From Euphorbia lathyris (taxonomy: Eukaryota; Streptophyta; Magnoliopsida; Malpighiales; Euphorbiaceae): a stretch of DNA of 64,000 bases. The notes under the pieces were generated by a model that had not been told where the DNA came from, made no database searches, and saw only the letters and a list, made by a program, of their open reading frames with translations. The stretch spans positions 14,521,001-14,585,000 of the forward strand of contig NC_088913.1 of assembly GCF_963576675.1 (NCBI RefSeq). The letters run 5' to 3'. Shown here piece by piece: positions 10,380 to 21,185 of the stretch (the first letter of the stretch is position 1; each line of letters begins with the position of its first letter). Both the position numbers and the translations under genes were made by a program.

Positions 10380-10631
10380 TATATAAGTTTCTCTCTCTCC
10401 CCAGTCTCTCTTTTCTCTCTCTTCAACCTCTCATTTTTCTTATCCCGTGGATGATTTGAACCATCTACGTCCATATCAACATCATCATGATGATCAGCTC
10501 TAACATTTTGATCATGTGCCACGTGCGTCTTTTGGGAGTCCTCCATCAGCCTCTGTTGGTCCCAATTTCTTGGAGCGGAGGCAGTGACAGCACGACTGGT
10601 AGTATGCCGCTGTTTGGAACAACCGCCAATC
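10380..10631 (-). other. Unidentified open frame, possible exon fragment
   Basis: The minus strand is open for about 84 codons without an upstream ATG. It reads a Ser/Arg-rich start (SKQRHTTSRAVTASAPRNWD), an acidic stretch (HHDDVDMDVDGS) and a basic, charged end (DKKNERLKREKRETGEREK) before a TAA near 10380. Base composition is less AT-rich than the surroundings. No family is recognised. It could be a captured or decaying exon, or chance; the lack of a start and of clear splice sites keeps confidence low. Confidence 0.25.
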
Positions 10632-10854
10632 TAAGAAGTCTGAAAAATAATAAACATATCGAATAACGTCAGTTCTTATTTACGTTAATTGAAATTCGTC
10701 CCTAAACTCTAAGCATTTCTGTTATTATCTACTCCATCCAGATTAGAAATTTGTCTAATTGAGTTACGTTTTTATTTACTTTAATATATTTCAAAACTTA
10801 CGTTGATAGATAAATACAAATTTAATGTCAAAATAATAATCGGACGCTTCGACC

Positions 10855-11050
10855 GTATTGCTTCTTTTTCAATTTCGGGCCCCTTTAAGGAGTCCGGACC
10901 TATATTATTTAAAAAAATAATAATTTGGCCTCCCCTAAAAGGGGGCGAGTGGGTGAAACACCCGCTTCCCTTCGAGGCGGGCGGGTAGTTCATCCGCCCA
11001 CCCCTAGGCCAGGCGAGTGTTTCACCCGCCCAGGAAGAAACCAACGGGTT
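10855..11050. repeat. GC-rich repeat fragment, probably transposon-derived
   Basis: An isolated GC-rich segment contains related short inverted motifs (gggtgaaacacccg, gagtgtttcacccgccc). It is unlike its AT-rich neighbours and looks like part of an LTR or other dispersed element. Boundaries and family are unknown. Confidence 0.4.
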
Positions 11051-11344
11051 CCGTACGAAACTCGTGTTTATGATCAATTTTTTTAAAAAAAAAAGGCTTA
11101 CCAGAGGGATCATTAGTCATTTTCCTTGAGCAAGTAAAAACTTCACTTTTAATCTATTATGTGAATTATGTAATAACATTATAAGACGCGTGCAATGTAT
11201 TTAACTTACTTTTTTGAATCCAAGTGATTAATATTTTATGCAAGTTCAGTGAACTAATTTAGCATTTTATGCAAGTTGAGGAGGCTAACGGGACACTTTG
11301 AAAGTTTAGGGGCTAATAAATCTTTTTGGATATGTTCAAGGGAT

Positions 11345-11829
11345 CAGGGCCGGCTTGCCTTTAAGGCAGCCAAGGCCACCGCCTAGGGCCGCAAAAAAAT
11401 TAGGGCATCATATGTGTTTTTAGTTTAATACAATATGTTATAAACTTCCAAAATAAATTATATCAAATATGATATATCATGAATTAGGCCTATCCTGGAA
11501 CTTAAATTGATAATATATAGGATAAAGGTTACATATATGTAAAAGAAGTATATATATATATATACTAGGTAGGATACTAAATGGAAGTATTAATAAGTTA
11601 AATAGGTAGACTTTATTCTTATATACAAATCCTCCAAATCCAATATCTGTTTATCAAATCCATATTAACGTTTTTTTTACTTTAAACAACATAAAAGAAA
11701 TAGCTATATATCCTATTCTTATAACTTTTAAATTACAAACTTTGCTATTAAATTTCTATCTTTTACATGAATATATATTTTTTTCTATTTTTTTTCGATT
11801 CTAAAGTATTTTTTTCTGTTAAAAGAGAA

Positions 11830-11878
<49 letters not shown>

Positions 11879-11966
11879 TATATATATGTCTATAATTTTA
11901 TTTATATAAAAAAAACCTACATTTCGTATCTCGCCTAGGGCCTCAAATAGTCCCGAACCGGCCCTA
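11345..11966. mobile_element. hAT-like non-autonomous element
   Basis: The ends are CAGGGCCGGCTTGCC and, inverted, TAGGGCCGGTTCGGGA, typical hAT-type termini. Candidate 8-bp TSDs caagggat / gaaaggat (11337-11344 / 11967-11974) match at 6 of 8. The homologous position in unit E (about 14190-14205) is uninterrupted, which supports insertion. It contains a (TA)n microsatellite at about 11835-11873 and no transposase. Confidence 0.7.
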
Positions 11967-12578
11967 GAAAGGATAAATGATGTATTAAGCCTAATTCTTT
12001 AGCGACACCCGGTGGGATGTTTAATTTAAACTATACATCTCAATAGATGACATTTTTAGATGAGATTGCCAAAATAATATGGAATCTCATATATTGAATA
12101 TCCCAAATCACCATTAGAAATAAGATATTAGCTTGTTCCTATAGTCTGATAGTTTAAAGAATTGTTCAAAATTGTTCTGATAGTCCAAAGAATTGTTAAA
12201 AATTGGAGGATTGATATTTCCTAAAAGATGGCTATTTTCTACGAATTCTGTCTTTTTCTTTTCTTTTCTTCTAGTTCTGTTTATATACTTATTTTATTTT
12301 ATCTTTACAAATTTAATTCTAAAATTTTGATGTAAAGTCTAAGACGCATGAAAGTATGAAAAATATTTTACCCCAATAATATTTAATAATATATTTAGTG
12401 CATCTTTTGAATTAAAATTTTTTTCTGATGGCGTGCAATAAAAAAAATATATCCTAAAATTAAATCTCATTTTTCTAAAATCAAATATCATTAACATTGG
12501 CAGATTAGAACAATTTGACCCCATCCTAGTGTTATTTATTTCTAATATTGAAAAATTTGACCAATTTCAAGTGTCATT

Positions 12579-12813
12579 AATGAAATTTTCTTCTCAATCA
12601 AATCAAAAATAACAAATATATGTATACACATAAAAAATTTTATAACTTGTACTACACGTGTTGAAAGAAAAAAAAAACTCAAATATTTCATTCAACGTAA
12701 TGAAATTTTCTTCCCAATCAAGAATAACAAATATATGTATACACGTAAAAAAAAGTATAACTTGTACTACACGTATTGAAAGAAAAAAAAAACTTAAATA
12801 TTTCATTTAACGT
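12579..12813. repeat. Tandem duplication (120-bp unit) in the 7SL D flank
   Basis: Two consecutive copies of the stretch from aatgaaattttctt to tttcattcaacgta start at 12579 and 12699. Unit E has a single copy, so the duplication is specific to D. Confidence 0.75.
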
Positions 12814-12828
12814 AAAATTAAAAAAAAA

Positions 12829-13034
12829 GGTGTGTTGGGACAAAGGGAACTACACATACCAATCAGGAGTCTGAGATCAGAGCGGGAGAAGGTCAACTGC
12901 TCTTATAAGTCAGCTTTCCCGCGCTTTCTAAACCGGAAAGCAAGCAGTTCCCTGCACCACTTGCTGACTCGGGAGGAAGTGCAATCCGGATACTCCCACT
13001 TGGGTTACAGGCCTTCGTCACTAAGCCCAGTGAT
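12829..13034 (-). ncRNA. 7SL: 7SL RNA pseudogene, copy D (centre deleted)
   Basis: Both ends are well preserved: ATCACTGGGCTTAGTGACGA at the start with the Alu-domain block, and gtccctttgtcccaacacac before a T-run at 12820-12828. About 90 bases of the centre are missing, from the ccaacatc/gatgttgg hairpin to the ggtaaggaagtg region, so actcggga is joined directly to ggaagtgcaatc. The promoter (13054-13097) is intact. Confidence 0.75.
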
Positions 13035-13053
13035 AGTATTCATAGTTTAATTT

Positions 13054-13097
13054 GTATATAAAGTGAGGTACTTATACATTTCTAATCAATGTGGGAT
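13054..13097 (-). promoter_or_regulatory. USE + TATA promoter of 7SL D
   Basis: Minus-strand ATCCCACATTG (13087-13097) and TTTATATAC (13054-13062) with a 24-bp gap. Further USE-like copies follow upstream near 13167, 13243, 13354 (aatatgggat) and 13630. Confidence 0.72.
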
Positions 13098-13726
13098 ATA
13101 ATTAAGTTTGTTAAATTAAATTTGTTATATATGTTTAATTTCATCTTTTTATAATCTTAGAAACCAATGTGGGATTGGTTAAATATTCATTAAATTAAAA
13201 TAAATGCAATTCTATAAAAGGAAAACGATAAAAGGCTTAGAAACCAATGTGGGATTTATGTTGATATAGAAGTTATTTTATGGTAATTAAAATAATGGAA
13301 ATTTACTTAATTGATTTATGACTATACAACCTAAATAAAATTGAATTACATTAGAAACCAATATGGGATTGGTTAAATATTTTCATTAATTTTTTTGAAG
13401 ATAATTTTTCATTAATTTTTAAACAATATCACATGTAACAATTATCCTTTTCTGAAACACATTGAAAAATAATAATTCAAAAGCTTAAAATAATTCAAAA
13501 TTCAACAAGTATTAATTTTTCATTGGAAAAAAAATAGACTTCTTTGGAGGAGCTCACAATTAATGAGACCAGAAAATTAGCTCTTATTTATAAGACATAA
13601 TTTAGATATAGTTTGTTTATCTTGAACCAATGTGGGATATTTTTTATTAGAGCTATTCTTTATGAAGAGAATAGTTTGCAAAGTGAGATCATAAGAGCAT
13701 TTTAAGGATGTTATCCTCACACACTT

Positions 13727-14222
13727 GGCTTAATATATTATTAGCCTTTTCACACTTGTACAAAAACTTTGATCCGTTTTGAACTTTTAAAATGTCCCAA
13801 TAGTTCATACAACTTACATAAACCATCCAATTAGCCCTCTAAATTTGTGTAAAATGTAATCAGTCACTCAGTTACAAAAAAAGCAAGTTAAATGTAGAAT
13901 ATGTATTGCACGCGTCTTAGAAAAACTAAAACGATCAAGGTCGGGCATGCGATTCTAATATCAGAGAAGAAAAGTTTTATACTTGAGCAAGTAAGAACTT
14001 CCTTTTTAATATATTATGCGAATTATGTAATAATATTCTAAGACGCGTGCAATAGATATTTCGCATTTAATTTAATTTTTTTGCATTCAAGTGTTCAATT
14101 GAGTATATTTTACGCAAGTTCAGTGAGCTAATTGAGCATTTTATGCAAGTTGAGGGGGCTATCGGGAGACTTTGAAAGTTCAGGTTTTGGACATATTCAA
14201 GGAACAAATGATGTATTAAGCC
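13727..14222. mobile_element. Long-TIR non-autonomous element between units D and E
   Basis: The ends GGCTTAATATATTA and TGATGTATTAAGCC are inverted. Arms of about 180 bp (sharing the inverted marker gcacgcgtctta / taagacgcgtgc) face each other. The right arm is also present at the start of unit D, so the element predates or mediated the duplication. No convincing TSD; the left boundary overlaps sequence shared with the flank of 7SL A. Confidence 0.5.
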
Positions 14223-14319
14223 TTAATTCTTTAGCCACGTCCGGAGGGAATCTTAATTTAAACTGTACATCTTAATAGATCATGCTTTTAGATGAGATTG
14301 CCAAAATAATGGAATCTTA

Positions 14320-14611
14320 GGTCTTGTTTGATAAACCACTTAATTGCTTAAATTAAAATGTTAAGCACTTATTTAATTTAAGTGCGTTTGATAACGGTTG
14401 TTTCTCCACCACTTAAATTAGTTAATTAAGTTAAAAACCACTTATTTTGATAAGTCAAAATATTTAACTTAACATTTTAAGTTAAACATTATCAACTAAT
14501 ATTTTTATAAAAATTAAATCATTCAATATTTTCAGCACTTATAATATTCAACACTTAAAATTCACTACTTATTTATTCAGCACTTAATTTTCAGTTTTAT
14601 CAAACAGCACC
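14320..14611. mobile_element. Tourist-like MITE with proven empty site
   Basis: A 292-bp element with ends GGTCTTGTTTGATAAA and, inverted, GGTGCTGTTTGATAAA. TTA stands on both sides (14317-14319, 14612-14614). Unit D has the uninterrupted equivalent (ggaatctcatatattg), so both insertion and a 3-bp TTA TSD are supported. Fits PIF/Harbinger-type MITEs. Confidence 0.85.
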
Positions 14612-17174
14612 TTATATATTGAATATCTCAAATCACCATTAGAAATAAGAAAATAGTCGATTCCTATAATCAGATAGCCTGAAGAATTGTTTAGAATTGG
14701 ACGATTGGTGTATCCTCAAAGATAGCTATTTTCTACGAATTCTATCTTTTCTTTTCTTTTCTTTTAGTCCTGTGTATATACTTATTTTTACTTTATTTTT
14801 TATTTTATTTTTTATTTTACTTTATCTTTACAAATTTAATTCTAAAATTTTGATGTAAAGTCTAATGCAAATGAAAAAATATTTTACCCCCAATAATATT
14901 TAATGTTATATTTAGTGTATTATTTGAATTAATTTTTTTTTTGATGATGTGCAATACAAAAAAAAAACATATCCTAATATTAAAGCTCATTTTTTCTAAA
15001 ATCAAATATCATTAATATTGGTAGATTAGAACAATTTGACTCCATCCTAACGTTATTTATTTCTTTTTTTGAACATTGGGAAGGGTACTACGCCCCAGAA
15101 AGAAACAGACGAAAAAGAGCAAAAAACAAAAGAGATCTTAGGTCAGGGCCCGAGCTCTCCTAAGTGTGTCGTTCCCGAACTTGTCTAAAGAAAGGATGTC
15201 CATAAGGCCTGCAGGGGGATAATCACACCCGTGATGCCCAAAACTCTCAGATCCTGCGAAATTTGCCAAAACATCCCCTACTCTATTACCTTCACGTAAA
15301 ATATGAACAACTTTGACCTCCCAATCGAGACTCATTCGCTTCTGACACTCTTCAATCAACCAAAAGTACATGTGCGAACTCTGCGTTTCCTCATTCATCA
15401 AATTAACAACTGACATAGAGTCTACTTCAAAAACCACTTTCCTCCATCCCATCCTCCAAGCTAATTTAAAACCATAATATAGCCCCTAGATATCAGCTAG
15501 CAGTGTCGTGCAAATGCCAAGATTACACATAAAGCCCTTTAGCCAATTTCCCGCGTTGTCCCTTGCAAGTCCTCCACACGTCGCCCATCCCGGATCTCCG
15601 CTGCATGCCCCGTCACTGTTTATTGTAATCCAGTTGGTATCCGGAGGTATCCACTTCACTATATGATCCATCAAGCTCGTCGACATCAGCGTCGTCGGCT
15701 GGCAAATTCCATTCCTGCTCCAACTTAATCTCGCCTTTTCCTTCACTTGATTGACTATGCAGTCAATTTTCTCTACCACGCCTCGGGCCATGCCATTAAA
15801 CACCAACTCGTTTCTCCATTTCCAGATATTCCAGCAGATCGTTGAAAAAACGGTAGGCCAGATAATCCCGCTCCAGCGTACTATAATTCTCAGATTTCGC
15901 ATCACCCAGTGCTTTAGCTCTCTTGTAAAAAAAATCAACTTGCCAATTCAATGGAACGAAAAAATTCCAAATTCGTCTTGCCTCTACACAGTCCCGCAGA
16001 AGATGAAGAAGGTCTTCCTTACCCCCACAACTCACGCAAATTTCATCGCTACAGAGCTGCTGACGTTGTTTATTTTCATTCGTCATTATCGCCTCATTTC
16101 CTACCATCCACATAAAGTATCGGATTCATTCGATCACCTACACTCACCAAATCACTTTCCCATCTGATTCCGACCAGATATTTCTACTATCACGAGTATG
16201 ATTGTTATGAGCCTCATAAGCTGTTTTGACCGTGAAAACCCCAGATTCCGTATAATCTCAAGTCCACCCATCCCTTTCATCCTCCGTGTGGAATAGGTAC
16301 ACCGTAGCTAATTGGTGTAAATCATCAGAAGGTAGGAGTTCCTTCAAACGATTCCAGTCCCACCCTTGTCCGTCGATCCAATATTCCTCAACATTTTTCT
16401 CATGTTCCTCCTCTATTAACATATTGGATGCATGGATGTCTAGCGGCATCTCCCCTATCCATCTCTCATTCCAGAACTCCATTTCCCTTCCACTTCTCAC
16501 TAGCCGACGCACGCATAGCTTTAGAATAGCCGCTCCTTTCATTATACTTTTCCATATTCCGCTCTGTGGATTTATGTTTCTGGACATATCAAGGCCGTTT
16601 CTGTTACCTCCATAAATTCCTTTGATCACTTTGACCCAAAATAAGTTCGGTTCAATAATCATTCTCCACCTCAACTTGGCTATACTTGTAAGATTTGCTT
16701 TACGAGCCTGTCTTACCCCCAATCCCCCATGCCCACGGGATCTACACATAGTGTCCCAATTCACGAGATGGATCCTCCGTCCTTCCTCTGAGCTTCCACA
16801 AATAAAATTTCGACTCAATTTATGAAGATTTTTGCAAACGCTTACCAGGAACACCGCAGTTTGCATAGCATAGTTCGGTAAAGACGACAACACCGCTTTC
16901 ACAAATGTTGTTCTTCCTACCATGGATAAGTTTTTCGCCTTCCAACCCACCAATCTATTCCCGACCCTTTCCACCACATAATTGAAGGAGCATTTCCCTA
17001 CTATTTCATGCGCAATTTGGACGCCAAGGTATTTCCCTAGGTTTTTAGTGCTCCGAACACCCAACACTTGTGTAATCTGCTCATGAATATAGGGCTTAGC
17101 ATTTATCGAAAAAAAAACAGCATGACTTCTCAAGGCTTACCTTTTGTCCCGAGCCATCACAAAAATAGCTAAGA

Positions 17175-18533
17175 ATATTTTTCACTGTGTGCGCCTGTTT
17201 AACTAATGCTTCTGCTATTAACACAATATCATCAGAAAAAAAGTAGTGCGAGATTTTATGATCGTTTTTAGAAAGAGTCACTGGCTTCCACTCACCTGTT
17301 TCCACTGTGTCCATGATTAGGTGGCTTAAGCATTCTAAGCATAGCATGAAGAGGTACAAGGATAGCGAGTCACCTCGTTTGAGACCACGAAACGGATAGA
17401 AACCTTCCCCTTTTTCTCCATTCCAAAGGACATGCATCATAGGAGAAGTGACACATTCCATAATAACAGAAACCAAAGCTTCAGGGATGTCCAGAATCAT
17501 GAGGGTATCCTTTAGAAAGTTCTAATTTATCCGATCATACGCTTTTTCCAGGTCAAGCTTCAAAAGCATCTGTCCTCTCTTATTTTTTACTCGTTGGAAA
17601 GAGAAAACCGTTTCCTGTAGAACTACAATATTATTCGAAATCTGTCTGCCTATGACAAAACTACTCTGCATAGGTCCCACTACATGTAGAAGGATTGGTT
17701 TCAGTCTATTTTTTTTTTTATTAAAGAGCATTTATCTTTTATTTTGCTAGGAGTCCATAAATTATCAGAACCGGGCTAAATTTAAACCATTAATTAAGAA
17801 TGAGGAAGCAATTTTGAAGGAGTAGTTTGAGGTTACTGGATAAGTTTTAAAATGGTTAGAAAATTCAGAGTGGTGTTTTTTCTAAGAATTTTAGAAAATT
17901 TAGAATTTAAAAAAATGGAAACACTTTAATATTATACATCAACGCTTAAAGTATTCTAAAGGATGACACATGTGCTTTTAAGTTACTGATTTAATATATT
18001 TTTCACTGTGTGCGCCTGTTTAACTAATGCTTCTGCTATTAACACAATATCATCAGCAAAAAAGTAGTGCGAGATTTTATGCTCGTTTTTAGAAAGAGTC
18101 ACTGGCTTCCACTCACCTGTTTCCACTGTGTCCATGATTAGGTGGCTTAAGCATTCTAAGCATAGCATGAAGAGGTACAAGGATAGCGGGTCACCTCGTC
18201 TGAGACCACGAAACGGATAGAAACCTTCCCCTTTTTCTCCATTCCAGAGGACATGCATCATAAGAGAAGTGACACATTCCATAATAACAGAAACCAAAGC
18301 TTCAGGGATGTCCAGAATCATGAGGGTATCCTTTAGAAAGTTCTAATTTATCTGATCATACGCTTTTTCCAGGTCAAGCTTCAAAAGCATCTGTCCTCTC
18401 TTATTTTTTACTCGTTGGAAAGAGAAAACCGCTTCCTATAGAACTACAATATTATTCGAAATCTGTCTGCCTATGACAAAACTACTCTGCATAGGTCCCA
18501 CTACATGTAGAAGGATTGGTTTCCGTCTATTTT
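17175..18533 (-). repeat. RT-segment duplication around a 282-bp filler
   Basis: 17175-17713 and 17996-18533 are near-identical direct copies of the same RT segment, offset by 821 bp. Between them, 17714-17995 is AT-rich non-LINE DNA. The duplicated palms read FFADD (upstream copy) and FFSDD (downstream copy). Short microhomology is present at both junctions (ctatttt and atatttttc). Confidence 0.88.
17714..17995. repeat. Filler DNA, also at 21356-21640 inverted
   Basis: Reads as the reverse complement of 21356-21640 with about 90-95% identity by eye (ttaaagagcatttatctttt ... cttttaagttactgattta). It has no TIRs and no TSD other than the 539-bp RT duplication. Confidence 0.85.
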
Positions 18534-19108
18534 CTATACACTTCGTGATGAGCTTGTACCTAACGTTGCAAAGACTAATTGGTTCGAACTGAGTGAAGCT
18601 TTCTGAATCCTTCACTTTTGGAATTAAGGATATGAAGGTGTTATTCATTCGTTCTTCCAATTCCTCGGTATTGAGTACCTGTAGGACCTTCGCACTAATG
18701 CATTCCCCTACTGTATCCCAAAACTTTTGAAAAAAGGCCGCTTGGAAGCCATCAAGACCTGGTGCTTTCCAAGGGGCCATACCCTTCAGAGCTTCCTTGA
18801 CCTCCTCCAACTGAAAAGGCCTACACAATTCTGCGTAGTTCGTTCTGAAGCAATCTATTGTTACCTTTCATAATTCTATTATCCATCACCATGTTGATGT
18901 TCAGCTCCCTCAACACCATCCATGTTTGCGGTTCAAGACGAGTTCGCTTGCCCCTCCCCGCTTTCATTCCATCCGATCTTTCGCCCTATGAATCTCCACC
19001 CCTTGCATTTTTTCCAATCTCAATTTCTATGGCTTCCAGGTTCAGGTTTGCTAATTTGTTTAAATTCAGCATCATTCCTTGTTCCTGGTTTTCCTTATAC
19101 TTGAAGCT

Positions 19109-20257
19109 CTATCTAACTGGCACTTTGCCCTTTTGTTTCTGGTTCACTTGAGGTCCCACCTCCAAAGTCTCATTAGTACCCTTTTGTGTCCCACTAAACC
19201 CCTTGAATCCCCCTCCACTCAAGTTGGTGTTGTCTTTCTCCAGAGGAATGGTAAAAGGGTTCCTTCGCGTAAGCTTCCAGCCATCTTGTATCCATGGTCC
19301 GTTACTTTTCTGATTGTTGGTGCGAGCCTGGTACTTCCTCCTGGGAACAAGCATCCACGGGCCATACTCTTCCAGGCTGTCATCCTTGTCATTTGTCTTA
19401 GATCATGTCGGCTCCTGTGTTTGTGGTCCCCTTACATCATCGAGATTCCTATCTGTCTCCTCTCCTACCACCATCTCGTTGACCTCCGGGGTGCTCTTCG
19501 AAGCAACCGCACTAGGCCAGCAACATTCGGTTCTAAGATGTCCATATCTCTCGCAATTGGTACATGCCATATGTAGCCCTTCATATTCCACCCATTGTAC
19601 CTCCCCATCCAACTCAAATTGTGCAATCAAGGGCTTCAAAAGGTCTATTTCAACACAGACTATTGCAAATCGTCCTCTGGTTCTCTTTGCTATATTCTCA
19701 TCGACCCTTATTGGTTTCCCAATCGTAGCCATAATACCTAATAGCACATCTTCATCATAGAAAACCAAGGGGAGATTAGGAAGGTGAATCCATACAATTG
19801 ATTTTTCCACGCTCGCTTCAGAAGGGCTGAACGCGGCTGACCATGTCCGGACTGTGAGGTAGTGTCCCTGAACTAGCCAGGGTCCATCATTGATCACATG
19901 GCTTCTATCCAATTCATTATCAAATTGCACAAGATGAAATCCCTCTCCTAAATCCATCATACTTACTCCGACGATCGATTTCCAAAGCTCCATAGTCTGG
20001 CGTTGCAGTGCCACATACCCAACGCTTCTACCGAGTAGCTTAATCACAAGGGCGTTCTCTCATGGCTTCGCTATCTTCTTTTTCAAACCAGGATCAACTG
20101 TTACCATGGTAAACAGAGGGTCCTCACCATCGAATCTTATGCTAATCAGGCTTGCAACACAAAGATCCGTTAGTGGTTTTCGATTCTGAGCCACGGTGCT
20201 TGCAGTTGCGATATCCTTCCACGATAGCCTCGACGGGTTCATGGAGGAGGACGACAT
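19109..20257 (-). pseudogene. LINE ORF1 (RNA-binding, DUF4283 and CCHC knuckle)
   Basis: The likely ATG is at 20257 (MSSSSMNPSRLSWKDIA). The frame runs into an in-frame TGA at 20060, where a Trp is expected (KP-stop-ENALVIKLLGRSVGY), and then continues in the same frame to 19403. The second part has the DUF4283-type core (MELWKSIVGV, DGPWLVQGHYLTVRTW, VWIHLPNLPLVFYDEDVLLG) and a C-X2-C-X4-H-X4-C knuckle CTNCERYGHLRTEC. The C-terminal portion (LVPRRKYQARTNNQKS) is shifted into another frame at 19354-19109. In intact elements ORF1 coats the LINE RNA; this one is broken by at least one stop and one frameshift. Confidence 0.85.
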
Positions 20258-20554
20258 GTGTAAGGGGTCTTCTGGGGGAGTCGAGGCGGGGGTGCGGCGG
20301 TCCGGTGGGTTGAGCCCTAGGGCGGCCGCCGAAGGGGACAACGATATCGCGAGAGAGAAGAAGGATTAGAAAGAATCAACGTTATTTATTTCTAATATTA
20401 GAAAATTTGACCAATCTTAATTATCATTAATGAAATTTTCTTCTCAATCATGAATAACAAATATATGTATACACGTAAAAAAAATTATAACTTGTACTAC
20501 ATGTGTTGAAAAAAAAAACTCAAATATTTTATTCAACGTAAAATAAAAAAAAAA

Positions 20555-20846
20555 GTGTGTTGGGACAAAGGGAACTACACATACCAATCAGGAGTCTGGG
20601 ATCAGAGCGGGAGAAGGTCCACTACTTTTATAAGTCAGCTCTCCCGCGCTTTCTGAACCGGAAAGCAAGCAGTTCCCTGCACCGCTTGCTGACTCGGAAC
20701 AGAAGCGGACTGCAACCAACATCATTTGATGTTGGTTAACCTCAATTAATTAGTCGCATCCACCCACGTTATTCCTTAATTGGTAAGGAAGTGCAATTCG
20801 GATACTCCCACTTGGGTTACAGGCCTTCGTCACTAAGCCCAGTGAT
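20555..20846 (-). ncRNA. 7SL: 7SL (SRP) RNA, best-preserved copy E
   Basis: 7SL RNA is the scaffold of the signal recognition particle, which targets ribosomes to the ER. On the minus strand the copy begins near 20846 with ATCACTGGGCTTAGTGACGA. It has the Alu-domain motif GGCCTGTAACCCAAGTGGGA, the S-domain hairpin ccaacatca/tgatgttgg, the GCGGTGCAGGGAACTGCTTG block and the complementary arm pair gcgggagagct / ctcccgct. It ends before a 10-base T-run (20545-20554). Length is about 292 nt and no internal deletion was seen. USE and TATA lie directly upstream at normal spacing. Minor private changes (ttccttaattgg, actactttt) mean function is not certain. Identification rests on remembered conserved features, not a covariance search. 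Confidence 0.78.
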
Positions 20847-20865
20847 AGTATTCATAGTTTGATTT

Positions 20866-20909
20866 GTATATAAAGTGAGTTACTTATACATTTCTAATCA
20901 ATGTGGGAT
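20866..20909 (-). promoter_or_regulatory. USE + TATA promoter of 7SL E
   Basis: Minus-strand ATCCCACATTG (20899-20909) and TTTATATAC (20866-20874), 24-bp gap, TATA about 28 bp before the inferred start. Extra USE-like motifs lie upstream near 20987 and 21058. Confidence 0.76.
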
Positions 20910-21185
20910 ATAGTATAATCAATGTATAATTAAGTTTGTTAAATTTATTATATATGTTTAATTTCATCTTTATACCATCTTAGAAACCAATGTGGGATTG
21001 ATTACTAACTTAAATAAATACAATTTTATAAAAGGCAAAAGATAAGAATTATCTTGCGATGTGGGATTGATGTTGATATAACAGTTTTTTTTTTTTTTAC
21101 GTGGGATGTGGTAATTCAAATAATGGAAAGTTATATATGACCATAGAACCTAAATAAGATTGATTTACATTTTAACTTTTTCCTT

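Larger units (their letters stand above)
11128..13726. repeat. Segmental duplication unit D (contains 7SL D)
   Basis: Parallel, in the same order, to unit E (about 13965-21120 minus insertions). Shared anchors include gaattatgtaataa...aagacgcgtgcaat, aatttaaactRtacatctYaa, gatgtaaagtctaa, the 7SL gene and its upstream flank. Unit D has a hAT-like MITE that unit E lacks; unit E has a Tourist-like MITE and a LINE that unit D lacks. Confidence 0.75.
15138..18828 (-). pseudogene. LINE ORF2: reverse transcriptase, zf-RVT, RNase H
   Basis: The RT N-part is at 18828-18436 (MAPWKAPGLDGFQAAFFQKF, then ISLIPKVKDSESFTQFEPIS). RT palm is at 18321-17983 with the catalytic FFADDIVLIAE. The thumb and connection follow at 17133-16258 (LGKYLGVQI, NLSMVGRTTFVKAVLSSLPN, HGGLGVRQARKANL), then zf-RVT at 16113-15796 (CVSCGGKEDLLHLLRDC). 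RNase H is split by a TAG near 15486 (INSDGACSGDPGWATCGGLA; VFEVDSMSVVNLM). Several frameshifts separate these blocks, and the palm is present twice (see repeat). No endonuclease domain precedes the RT. It cannot encode a working enzyme. Confidence 0.88.
15065..20377 (-). mobile_element. L1-type LINE, rearranged and dead
   Basis: The element lies on the minus strand with its A-tail at 15065-15070 and 5' end at 20377. It is flanked by perfect 16-bp TSDs AACGTTATTTATTTCT (15049-15064 and 20378-20393). Unit D shows the empty site (tagtgttatttatttctaat). Order: ORF1 (DUF4283-like plus zinc knuckle), then directly reverse transcriptase, zinc-finger RVT and RNase H. The apurinic endonuclease domain expected between ORF1 and RT is not visible. 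An internal tandem duplication and filler insertion add about 0.8 kb. Confidence 0.92.

Noticed and set aside
19079..19760. Plus-strand ORFs of 148-165 codons
   Set aside because: They are antisense shadows of LINE ORF1.
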